A stretch of DNA of 64,000 bases, taken from assembly GCA_016937795.1 (NCBI GenBank), contig JAFGVV010000017.1, forward strand, positions 1 through 64,000. Reading direction: 5' to 3'. The notes beneath the pieces were generated by a model. That model was not told the DNA's origin and made no database searches. It was given only the letters and a program-made list of their open reading frames with translations. Source of the DNA: Paludibacteraceae bacterium (lineage in GTDB: Bacteria > Bacteroidota > Bacteroidia > Bacteroidales > Paludibacteraceae). The position numbers and the translations under genes were made by a program. Each line of letters starts with the position of its first letter. Within the stretch, counting starts at the first letter, position 1. Of the stretch, positions 49,816-58,195 are shown one piece after another.

Positions 49816-50435
49816 TTTTAAAATCGTTAGATCTGGGTTGAACATAATATTGTTTTTAGAATTCATTGTTTTTTATCGATACAAAAATACGTCAACAGGC
49901 CTACTATGATGTGCAAAAAATGACACTATTATGTGGATAATTTGACTACTATCACAGGTTGAGAAACACACATTTTATTCAGTTACGTTAACTATACCCA
50001 TTCAAAAACGAGCTAAAACACAGTCTTTTTTTAATATATCTTACATTTTGTCACAGATGTTTTCATTAAGTAATAGGAAGAATATAATATCGTAATTTTT
50101 GATAGCTATTTTGAAATGGATTTTGGACTTGAGTGAGGGCGTTTAGCGGGCTAAACAACCGAACGAAGGTACAAAAGCCGTTCAAAAGAGCATCAATAAT
50201 TTATTTATGGTATTTGAAACTCGTCTAAAATGCGACATTATATTATTCTTATTACTTATCTTTGCAAAAGCGTATTTTACGGAGTAAAATCGCTTTATTA
50301 TTAAAACTTTCGGTGAGTTTAATTTGTTCGCGCGAACCGGTTTAAGATTTTCTGCGTGCCAAAAACTCATAAAAGTATTTCCATTTATACGAACACTCTC
50401 GTTTTTTAATATCTCAAAAATAAAAAAGAACAAAT

Positions 50436-51953
50436 ATGCTGAATCCATCCGATCTTACACTGCTCTCAAAAAAAGGAATTTCTGAAAGTCAAATCACCCA
50501 ACAACTCAATTCTTTTGAAAAAGGCTTCCCTTTTCTTGAGATTCGTTCAGCCGCATCGTCGGGCAATGGCATCACTGTAATTTCCGATCAACAAACCAAT
50601 AAATTTCTTGGCATCTGGGATCAATATCTGAGCGGCAAAGTCTCAATATTGAAATTCGTTCCCGCTTCGGGAGCTGCCAGCCGTATGTTCAAAGACCTCT
50701 TCGAATTTATCGACGGCGAAAGTCTGACACCTGCGAAACCTGCCGAAATACAGTTTTTCAAAGAAATAGAAAAATTTGCATTTTTCAATGCATTGAACGA
50801 AAAGTGCGTGGCTAACGAGACGAAATCAATCACGGAACTTCTGGCCACAGACGAACACAAAAAAGTAGTTGAGAATCTGCTTTTACCAAAAGGACTAAAC
50901 TATGGCGCATTACCTAAAGGACTTTTGCTTTTCCATTCGTATGCCGACGCCAAACGCACACCCATGCAGGAACATTTGGTGGAAGGAGCACTTTATGCAG
51001 CCAATTCCGCGGGCGAAGTAAATATCCACTTCACGGTATCTGGCGAACATCGCGCACTTTTCGAAGCGCATTTGCAGGAGTCTGTCGATAAATTCAGCTC
51101 AGAATTTGGCAAAACCTACAATGTAAGTTTCTCGGAGCAAAAAGCCTCGACCGACACTATTGCTGCCGATGCACAGAATCAGCCATTCCGCGAAAATGGT
51201 CAGCTGGTGTTTCGTCCCGGAGGGCATGGAGCGCTGATTGAAAACCTCAACGACCTTGTAGCCGATATTATTTTTGTAAAAAACATCGACAATGTGGTGC
51301 CCGACGCCATGAAAAACCCGACCATTATTTACAAAAAAATGATTGCCGGAATGCTTGTGTCGCTTCAGCAAAAAACTTTCGAATATCTGCGCGAAATGGA
51401 AGCCGGACTTTTACCCGAAAACAAGCTTATCGAAATTGCAGCATTCTGCGAAAACGAACTGAATAACAAACCTGCCGAAGGTCAGCAACTCAAAGGCGAA
51501 AGGCTTCAAAAATACTTATTTGATAAATTAAATCGTCCGATGCGTGTCTGCGGCATGGTAAAAAACACGGGAGAACCCGGCGGAGGCCCATTCCTGACTG
51601 TAAACAACGATGGCACTGTGAGTACGCAAATTCTCGAAAGTTCGCAAATAGACCTGTCGAAACCTGAGGAAAAAGCAAAAATGATGCAGGCTACACACTT
51701 CAATCCGGTGGATTTGGTTTGTGCTGTAAAAAACTTCAAAGGTGAGAAATTTGATTTACTTAAATATGTCGATCCGAAAACAGGTTTTATCTCCTCAAAA
51801 TCGAAAAACGGCAAAGAACTAAAAGCACTCGAACTCCCCGGATTGTGGAACGGTGCTATGAGCGACTGGAATACAGTATTTGTGGAAGTACCCGTAAGCA
51901 CATTCAATCCGGTAAAAACTGTAAACGATTTATTACGTACCGAACATCAATAA
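50436..51953 (+). CDS. DUF4301 family protein
   Basis: 505 aa. 'LTLLSKKGISESQITQQLNSFEKGFPFLEIRSAASSGNGI', 'KFVPASGAASRMFKDLFEF', 'LVFRPGGHGALIENLNDL'. Confidence 0.85.
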   Translation: MLNPSDLTLLSKKGISESQITQQLNSFEKGFPFLEIRSAASSGNGITVISDQQTNKFLGIWDQYLSGKVSILKFVPASGAASRMFKDLFEFIDGESLTPAKPAEIQFFKEIEKFAFFNALNEKCVANETKSITELLATDEHKKVVENLLLPKGLNYGALPKGLLLFHSYADAKRTPMQEHLVEGALYAANSAGEVNIHFTVSGEHRALFEAHLQESVDKFSSEFGKTYNVSFSEQKASTDTIAADAQNQPFRENGQLVFRPGGHGALIENLNDLVADIIFVKNIDNVVPDAMKNPTIIYKKMIAGMLVSLQQKTFEYLREMEAGLLPENKLIEIAAFCENELNNKPAEGQQLKGERLQKYLFDKLNRPMRVCGMVKNTGEPGGGPFLTVNNDGTVSTQILESSQIDLSKPEEKAKMMQATHFNPVDLVCAVKNFKGEKFDLLKYVDPKTGFISSKSKNGKELKALELPGLWNGAMSDWNTVFVEVPVSTFNPVKTVNDLLRTEHQ

Positions 51954-51973
51954 GTTTTCTAAATAAAATACAG

Positions 51974-52864
51974 ATGAAAAAAATACTGATAATTTTGTTG
52001 TCATTTTTGAGCTTTGCAGGTATTTCCTGTGCAGCTCAACCTGACACCGAAATCATAAAATCGACTTCGGACACGCTGAAAGTAGCCACTTTCAATGTAC
52101 GCATTCGCACAAACTCCGACACCGGAAACACAAACTGGAAAGTGCGTAAACCTGAAGTGGCCAAACTAATCAACGAATTTGAATTCGACGTATTTGGCGT
52201 GCAGGAATTGATTGACAAATCGCAGGAAAATGACCTGAGCGATCTTTTGAACTCATACGCTTGTGTGTCGTACGGACGCGATAATCAGGAAGGCTCTAAA
52301 GGCGAACGCGCAGCAATTTATTTTCTGAAAAGTCGTTTCGAACTACTTCAAAAAGGCTTTTTCTTTCTTTCGGAAACACCCGAAAAAGTATCGAAAGGCT
52401 GGGATGCTGCGCTAAACCGTATTTGCCTTTGGACAAAACTCAAAGATCGCGTTACAAACAAGGAATTCTACTTTTTCAACACTCACTTCGATCATGTAGG
52501 CGTCACAGCTCGCCGGGAAAGTGCAAAACTGATTACACGTAAAATGGAGGAACTGGCTGGAAGCGAAACCGTGATTTGCGTGGGCGATTTCAATGCTGCC
52601 CCTAACGACACGGAGTTTTATAACACCATAACCGCTAAACTGAAAGACAGCAGATTGGTGTCAGTTGAAAAACCCAAAGGTTCGGTAGGCACTTTTAATG
52701 GTTGGGAAAAAGAGAAAACTGATTTTCCGGAATCGGTTCGTATCGATTATCTTTTTATACAAAATGTAAGAGTAATATCGTACGAGACTATTAACAAGCG
52801 CTTTACCGAAAACGAAGTTCCATCTGATCATTTTCCGGTGATGATTCGTTGCACAACCAAATAG
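51974..52864 (+). CDS. Endonuclease/exonuclease/phosphatase (EEP) family secreted protein
   Basis: Start reset from 51845 to ATG 51974 (MKKILIILLSFLSFAGISC). 'LKVATFNVRIRTNSDTGNTNWKVRKPEVAKLI', 'FNTHFDHVGVTARRESAKLI', 'VGDFNAAPND', 'SDHFPVMIRC'. Confidence 0.92.
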   Translation: MKKILIILLSFLSFAGISCAAQPDTEIIKSTSDTLKVATFNVRIRTNSDTGNTNWKVRKPEVAKLINEFEFDVFGVQELIDKSQENDLSDLLNSYACVSYGRDNQEGSKGERAAIYFLKSRFELLQKGFFFLSETPEKVSKGWDAALNRICLWTKLKDRVTNKEFYFFNTHFDHVGVTARRESAKLITRKMEELAGSETVICVGDFNAAPNDTEFYNTITAKLKDSRLVSVEKPKGSVGTFNGWEKEKTDFPESVRIDYLFIQNVRVISYETINKRFTENEVPSDHFPVMIRCTTK

Positions 52865-52933
52865 TGTTGATTAACAACCATTGTCTTTTTTTGAATAGAA
52901 AACTGTTTTTAAGCTATTTTCCATTATTTGAAT

Positions 52934-52964
52934 TTGTCTGTTAAATTATAATTGTCTATATTTG
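52934..52964 (+). promoter_or_regulatory. Bacteroidota-type promoter upstream of the MaoC-like gene
   Basis: TTG 52934-52936, 20 bp spacer, TATATTTG 52957-52964. Confidence 0.6.
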
Positions 52965-53031
52965 CACAAAATTGAAATTTTTGTGCATAAAAATAATTCT
53001 ATACGACTATCATAATCAGCAAAAAAAAGAC

Positions 53032-53496
53032 ATGAACACTATCATTATCAGCAGCTTTGACGAATTCAACCAGTATGTAGGCAAAGAACTGGGAGTTTCG
53101 GATTACATAACCATTTCGCAGGAGCAAATAAATTTGTTTGCCGATGCCACTCTCGATCATCAGTGGATACACGTGGACGAAGAACGTTGTAAAACCGAAA
53201 GCCCTTTTAAAAGCACTATTGCACACGGATATCTGAATTTATCGGTTTTGCCGCATTTGTGGGAACAAATTGTGGAAGTGCGAAACTCGAAACTGACTGT
53301 AAATTATGGCATTGAAAAACTGCGTTTTATGCAGGCAGTGACTGTAAACAGCGAAGTAAGATGCAGAGCCAGTTTACACTCGTTGGTTAATCTGCGTGGC
53401 ACTACAAAGGCCGAGATTAAAGCGACCCTTGAAATTAAAGACAGTAAAAAACCTGCGCTCGAAGCCAATATCGTTTTTCTATATCACTTCGTGTAA
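53032..53496 (+). CDS. MaoC family dehydratase (hotdog fold)
   Basis: ATG 53032. 'ISQEQINLFADATLDHQWIHVDEERCKTESPFKSTIAHGYLNLSVLPHLWEQ' is the MaoC/hydratase motif. Confidence 0.92.
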   Translation: MNTIIISSFDEFNQYVGKELGVSDYITISQEQINLFADATLDHQWIHVDEERCKTESPFKSTIAHGYLNLSVLPHLWEQIVEVRNSKLTVNYGIEKLRFMQAVTVNSEVRCRASLHSLVNLRGTTKAEIKATLEIKDSKKPALEANIVFLYHFV

Positions 53497-53517
53497 CAAA
53501 CACAAAATCATAAAACC

Positions 53518-53551
53518 AAAAGGACAGAATCATATTTGATTTTGTCCTTTT
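53518..53551 (+). terminator. Rho-independent terminator between the MaoC-like gene and rarA
   Basis: aaaaggacagaatca-tatt-tgattttgtcctttt followed by atttttaaa; 15 bp stem with one G:U. Confidence 0.75.
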
Positions 53552-53571
53552 ATTTTTAAAGGCTACATTTG
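53542..53571 (+). promoter_or_regulatory. Bacteroidota-type promoter for rarA
   Basis: TTG 53542-53544, 19 bp spacer, TACATTTG 53564-53571. Confidence 0.5.
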
Positions 53572-53592
53572 CACAAAACAAATTTCAGTATT

Positions 53593-54861
53593 ATGCAGCC
53601 TTTAGCCGAACGCCTCCGTCCGCAAACACTCGACGATTATGTCGGTCAGAAACACCTGATTGGCGAAAAAGCCATCCTCCGTCAAATGATAGAATCGGGG
53701 CACATTGCTTCGTTCATTTTATGGGGACCTCCGGGTGTGGGCAAAACCACGCTGGCCAAAATTATTGCCAACAAACTCGACCGACCTTTTTATACTTTGA
53801 GTGCCGTGACTTCGGGTGTAAAGGATGTGCGCGAGGTGATTGAGAAAGCCAAACAGTCGCGTTTCTTTTCGCAGGGAGGCAATCCCATTCTGTTTATCGA
53901 CGAGATTCACCGGTTCAGCAAATCGCAACAGGACTCGCTTCTGGGCGCAGTCGAAAATGGCACCGTAACGCTGATTGGTGCCACTACCGAAAATCCATCG
54001 TTCGAAGTAATTACTCCGCTCCTCTCCCGCTGCCAGGTGTATGTACTGAAATCGCTGACCAACGAAGATTTGCTTGAACTGGCTCTCAGAGCTGTAAATA
54101 CGGATGCTGAACTGAAAAAACGCAAAGTCTTTTTCGACGAAACCGAAGCGCTTTTGCGATATGCAGGTGGCGACGCACGTAAACTGCTGAATATTCTCGA
54201 CCTTGTCATTACGTCCGATCAGGAAGGAGAAGTTCATTTTCGCAACGAAATTGTGACCGAACGCCTGCAACAAAACCCCATGGCTTACGACAAAGATGGC
54301 GAAATGCATTACGATATTATTTCGGCATTTATAAAATCGATACGCGGCAGCGATCCTGATGCAGCTATTTATTGGCTCGCACGCATGGTGGCAGGTGGCG
54401 AAGATCCGAAATTTATTGCACGCCGCCTGGTGATTTCGGCAGCCGAAGATATCGGTCTGGCAAACCCGAATGCGCTTTTACTTGCCAATGCCTGTTTCGA
54501 TGCTTTGCAGAAAATCGGCTGGCCCGAAGGTCGCATTATCCTGGCCGAAGCCACTGTATATCTGGCTGCATCGCCCAAAAGCAATTCTGCTTATCTGGCT
54601 ATCGACGAGGCACTGGCTTTGGTGGAGCGCACCGGAAATCTACCCGTACCGCTGCACTTGCGCAATTCACCCACCAAACTTATGAAAGATCTGGATTACG
54701 GTAAAAACTATAAATATTCGCACGATTATCCTAACCATTTTGTGGAACAGCAATTTTTGCCCGACCAACTCCAGAAAACATCCATTTGGAAAGTACAGGA
54801 CAACGCCGCTGAAAAGAAACACAGCGAATGGCTGAGATTTTTGTGGAAAAATAAATACTAG
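53593..54861 (+). CDS. rarA: Replication-associated recombination protein A (RarA/MgsA AAA+ ATPase)
   Basis: MQPLAERLRPQTLDDYVGQKHLIGEKAILRQMIESGHIASFILWGPPGVGKTTLAKIIA, 'NPILFIDEIHRFSKSQQDSLLGAVENGTVTLIGATTENPSFE'. Confidence 0.95.
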   Translation: MQPLAERLRPQTLDDYVGQKHLIGEKAILRQMIESGHIASFILWGPPGVGKTTLAKIIANKLDRPFYTLSAVTSGVKDVREVIEKAKQSRFFSQGGNPILFIDEIHRFSKSQQDSLLGAVENGTVTLIGATTENPSFEVITPLLSRCQVYVLKSLTNEDLLELALRAVNTDAELKKRKVFFDETEALLRYAGGDARKLLNILDLVITSDQEGEVHFRNEIVTERLQQNPMAYDKDGEMHYDIISAFIKSIRGSDPDAAIYWLARMVAGGEDPKFIARRLVISAAEDIGLANPNALLLANACFDALQKIGWPEGRIILAEATVYLAASPKSNSAYLAIDEALALVERTGNLPVPLHLRNSPTKLMKDLDYGKNYKYSHDYPNHFVEQQFLPDQLQKTSIWKVQDNAAEKKHSEWLRFLWKNKY

Positions 54862-54907
54862 AAATTTACGATTTAGGAATGTATAATTTACAATTGGTTT
54901 GTGCTGT

Positions 54908-54981
54908 CAACCAACAAACTAACCAATTAACCGGTCAACCAATTAACCAATCAACTGATCAACTAACTAATCAACCAATCA
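54908..54981. repeat. Degenerate short-period repeat (CAACCAATTAACC / CAACTAATCAACC words)
   Basis: caaccaacaaactaaccaattaaccggtcaaccaattaaccaatcaactgatcaactaactaatcaaccaatca: repeated 8-13 bp words with no coding potential. Confidence 0.8.
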
Positions 54982-55019
54982 GCTCTGAACACAAAACACG
55001 AAACACGAAATAATAACAA

Positions 55020-55799
55020 ATGTACGAAACAGGATTACTTATACTTGGAATTACAGCCGGAATACTTTCGGGACTTTTTGGTATTGGTGGCGGAATTGTG
55101 ATGGTTCCTACACTAATTGCATTTTTTGGAATGAACATACTCGATGCCAATGCCACTTCGCTTGCAGCCATGCTATTGCCGGTGGGAATGTGGGGAGTTT
55201 GGGCTTATTACAAAGCAGGATATCTGAACATAAAAGAATCGCTATGGATTTCGCTCGGACTATTTGTGGGTTCGTTTTTTGGTGGCGAAATAGCCATCAA
55301 TATAAGCGAAAGTCTGCTTGCCCATCTTTATGCAGCCATTTTGCTTTATGTGGCTTTAAGCTATTTCGATCTGCGCTCCCTGTTCGGGTTGAAAAAGAAA
55401 AAGGAACGAGAACTCAACGAAAAAGATTTGAAACCAAAACCCGTATGGGCCTTTGTGCTGGTTGGACTGGCAGCCGGAATTTTTGCCGGACTCTTTGGTA
55501 AAGGTGGTGGTTTGGTGATTGTACCTTTGCTGATAGCCATATTTCATTACGACCCAAAAAAAGCCGCAGCCACCTCACTGGCCGCACTTCAACTACCCGT
55601 AGGCTTGCCGAGCGTACTTATTTACGCCGGCGAAGGACACCTCAATGTGCTTTTCGCAGCACTTATTGCTGTTGGAATTGTGATTGGTGTGTTCTTTGGT
55701 TCAAAAATCGGCGTAAAACTACCCTCGGCTGTCTTCAAAAAAGGCTATGCTTTCTTTTTACTAATTGTGGCTGTATATATGATTTCGAAGTATATTTAA
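55020..55799 (+). CDS. Sulfite exporter TauE/SafE family permease
   Basis: 259 aa, duplicated 'GLFGIGGGIVMVPTLIAFFGMNILDANATSLAAMLLPVG' and 'GLFGKGGGLVIVPLLIAIFHYDPKKAAATSLAALQLPVG'. Confidence 0.93.
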   Translation: MYETGLLILGITAGILSGLFGIGGGIVMVPTLIAFFGMNILDANATSLAAMLLPVGMWGVWAYYKAGYLNIKESLWISLGLFVGSFFGGEIAINISESLLAHLYAAILLYVALSYFDLRSLFGLKKKKERELNEKDLKPKPVWAFVLVGLAAGIFAGLFGKGGGLVIVPLLIAIFHYDPKKAAATSLAALQLPVGLPSVLIYAGEGHLNVLFAALIAVGIVIGVFFGSKIGVKLPSAVFKKGYAFFLLIVAVYMISKYI

Positions 55800-58195
55800 A
55801 ACGGATAACCAATTGCAATATTCAACATCATATTTTCATTTCGCCAGGCCGATGTGAGCGGATTTATATCGGAAATAACCCAGCGATTACTTTCTGTAAG
55901 CCAGGGTTTCCGAAGCGGTGTTGCCAAATCGAAACGCAAAACAAAAAACGACACATCAACACGCAAACCAAATCCTGCTCCTACTGCTATTTCGTTCATA
56001 AAACCATTGAACGCAAACGGAGTTCCTATATTGGAAGGATTTGATGCTTGCTGCCAAACATTTCCGGCATCCAAAAACAAAGCTCCTTTCAAAAATCGAT
56101 AAATATCGAAACGGTATTCCGCATTCATTTCCAGCTTTATATCGCCACCGAGTTGCAAAAATCCCACATTTTCGGTGTTTTGAAAATAATTTCCCGGTCC
56201 TAAGGAATTAATCTGAAAAGCGCGTATGCTGTTGGGTCCACCACTGAAAAACTGCTTGCTGTATGGCAATGTGGATGAATTACCATACGATTTGGCAACT
56301 CCGGCAAATAACCGCAGCGCTAACTTGTTATTATCCCTCAAATGATAATATGCACGACCATCAAGACTCACTTTTACAAATTGAGAATACACTGACCCAA
56401 GCATGGTAGATGGGTTATCAGCTGTTGGACGATCGCCAGTAATTATTTTCGCCAACGAAAACAGATTGCCGGCTGTTTCGGCAGCACCATTGAAATAAAA
56501 CTGAAGGCTCTTACCCTGAATAAACTGTTCGTTATAAGTATATGAGTAACTTCCACCACCGATAAATTGTTCCTCGTAGCTTTTTTTAAGAAAAGGATTT
56601 GAAGCAAGCAAAGCTGTAAATTTATCCGATTCGTTGAAAACAGCACTGTTACTAACATTTATCGGATTAAAATTATGCTCATCTCTTATGTTATTTTTCC
56701 ACTTATAGCCATAAGCAAACCTGAATATTCGCATATCAAAATAATCGACCCTTTTCATGTAGTTGTACGAAAATGACAGATTTGTTTTGGGCACATACAT
56801 GCTTTGACCTGACTTTATTGGAAACGGTGCCCAAAAACGCGGAAAAGTAAGCTCCAGCTCAGGATTCCACGAATACGAGAAAAGATTTTTGCTTGCAGCG
56901 CTCAATTGAGCCTCAAATGAGCCTGCTAAGTTTAAATTGAGTAACTCAGCTCCTTTAAAAGCATTTCTGCTTTGAATACTCAGGTTCATTCGTGGCCCCG
57001 TATAACTGTTCGATTTTGTAACAATATCCATTTCTGCCCGAAACCTGTAGTTTGGCATAGGTGTCATAAGAATAGACACATCCATAAAACCGGAAGCAAG
57101 GGTATCGCTTTCGGAAAACTTTAACTGAACAAATTTAAAATTGCCCATCGACATCAACCGATTGAGTGTAATACTATGATTTTCTCTTGTGTAAACCTCG
57201 TTTTTGCGTAAATATACCGATCGTAAAATTACATCAGGTTTAATGTTCATTTGTTCCTCAGCTCCTACAAAAACAACATTCCTGTATATTGTAGTGTCGT
57301 TTGAATGTGTGCTGCTATCAGCATTCAGGGAATAGTCCTGATTAATAAACACATTTCGAATATAATAAGGCTTCAAAGCATTTCGGGGCAAGTCGGGTTT
57401 CAGAGTCAGTTTTAACGAAATACCCGCATCGACATCGAAAGTATCAGCCTTGAAAAGCAAATAATCAGGGTTAAAATAAAAATATCCTCTATCCTTTAAC
57501 AATGCATCTATGCGTACACGTTCGTTTTCGAGCGTTTGCAGGCTGTAGTTTTCGCCCGCCTTCACAAACGATTTATCTTTTCCCAAAAGAATTATTTCTT
57601 CAATTTTCTTATAATCCGACCTGATTGAATTACTATTTAAATTTTCCTTTTCGGGATTCTGCGAACTGAAATCATATTGTAATTCACTGAAAACATATGG
57701 TTTATGAATACAACTGGTATAAATAACCTTGGCGGTTCGTTTCTTTTCCACTATTCTGAATTCGGTATTACTATTAAAAATACCCATATTAAACAATCGG
57801 GCGTCAATAATGTCTGCAGTAATTCCGGGCTTAAGTTGCGAAATCAAAACAGGTAGTTCTCCTCTTTTTTTGAGCCATTTTTTAAATCTTCCGGTTGGGT
57901 TTTCACCTGCTGCCTGATAAAGTATAAGTTTGGGACGCATCCCCCAAAAGTGATCATTGGGATCTGGGCGAACGACGGCCTTAGCCGCTGAAACGATTTG
58001 TTTTTCATCCACGTCATCAGCTGTTTGCAGGTCTATTTCAGCTCCCGTATAAAGTTTTTCGCCTTCGGGTAAATGCCTTGTACCGGAACATGAAGCAAGA
58101 AGGAGGCAAATAAAGAATAGCCACAATCCTCTATTAGCAAGGATTACAAATCCGCACCAAAAGCCATTGTTTACTATATATTTTTTATTTTTCAT
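55796..58195 (-). CDS. BamA/TamA (Omp85) family outer membrane lipoprotein, TamL-like
   Basis: 799 aa. Lipobox 'LLLASCSGTRHLPEGEKLYTGAEI', POTRA-like region, C-terminal barrel 'FSGGPNSIRAFQINSLGPGNY', 'AEYRFDIYRFLKGALFLDAGNVW'. Abuts the tamB stop. Confidence 0.88.
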   Translation of the reverse strand: MKNKKYIVNNGFWCGFVILANRGLWLFFICLLLASCSGTRHLPEGEKLYTGAEIDLQTADDVDEKQIVSAAKAVVRPDPNDHFWGMRPKLILYQAAGENPTGRFKKWLKKRGELPVLISQLKPGITADIIDARLFNMGIFNSNTEFRIVEKKRTAKVIYTSCIHKPYVFSELQYDFSSQNPEKENLNSNSIRSDYKKIEEIILLGKDKSFVKAGENYSLQTLENERVRIDALLKDRGYFYFNPDYLLFKADTFDVDAGISLKLTLKPDLPRNALKPYYIRNVFINQDYSLNADSSTHSNDTTIYRNVVFVGAEEQMNIKPDVILRSVYLRKNEVYTRENHSITLNRLMSMGNFKFVQLKFSESDTLASGFMDVSILMTPMPNYRFRAEMDIVTKSNSYTGPRMNLSIQSRNAFKGAELLNLNLAGSFEAQLSAASKNLFSYSWNPELELTFPRFWAPFPIKSGQSMYVPKTNLSFSYNYMKRVDYFDMRIFRFAYGYKWKNNIRDEHNFNPINVSNSAVFNESDKFTALLASNPFLKKSYEEQFIGGGSYSYTYNEQFIQGKSLQFYFNGAAETAGNLFSLAKIITGDRPTADNPSTMLGSVYSQFVKVSLDGRAYYHLRDNNKLALRLFAGVAKSYGNSSTLPYSKQFFSGGPNSIRAFQINSLGPGNYFQNTENVGFLQLGGDIKLEMNAEYRFDIYRFLKGALFLDAGNVWQQASNPSNIGTPFAFNGFMNEIAVGAGFGLRVDVSFFVLRFDLATPLRKPWLTESNRWVISDINPLTSAWRNENMMLNIAIGYPF

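Noticed and set aside
50182-50448. 88 aa minus-strand ORF upstream of the DUF4301 gene
   Set aside because: Overlaps the DUF4301 start and leader on the opposite strand; no domain features.
51845-51973. N-terminal extension of the EEP-family ORF
   Set aside because: Overlaps the DUF4301 3' end; the ATG at 51974 gives a proper signal peptide, so the extension is spurious.
53719-54309. 196 aa minus-strand ORF inside rarA
   Set aside because: Antisense shadow of the Walker A/B-containing RarA frame.
54908-54981. Possible CRISPR array
   Set aside because: Repeat words are only 8-13 bp, degenerate, and lack unique regular spacers; no cas genes nearby.
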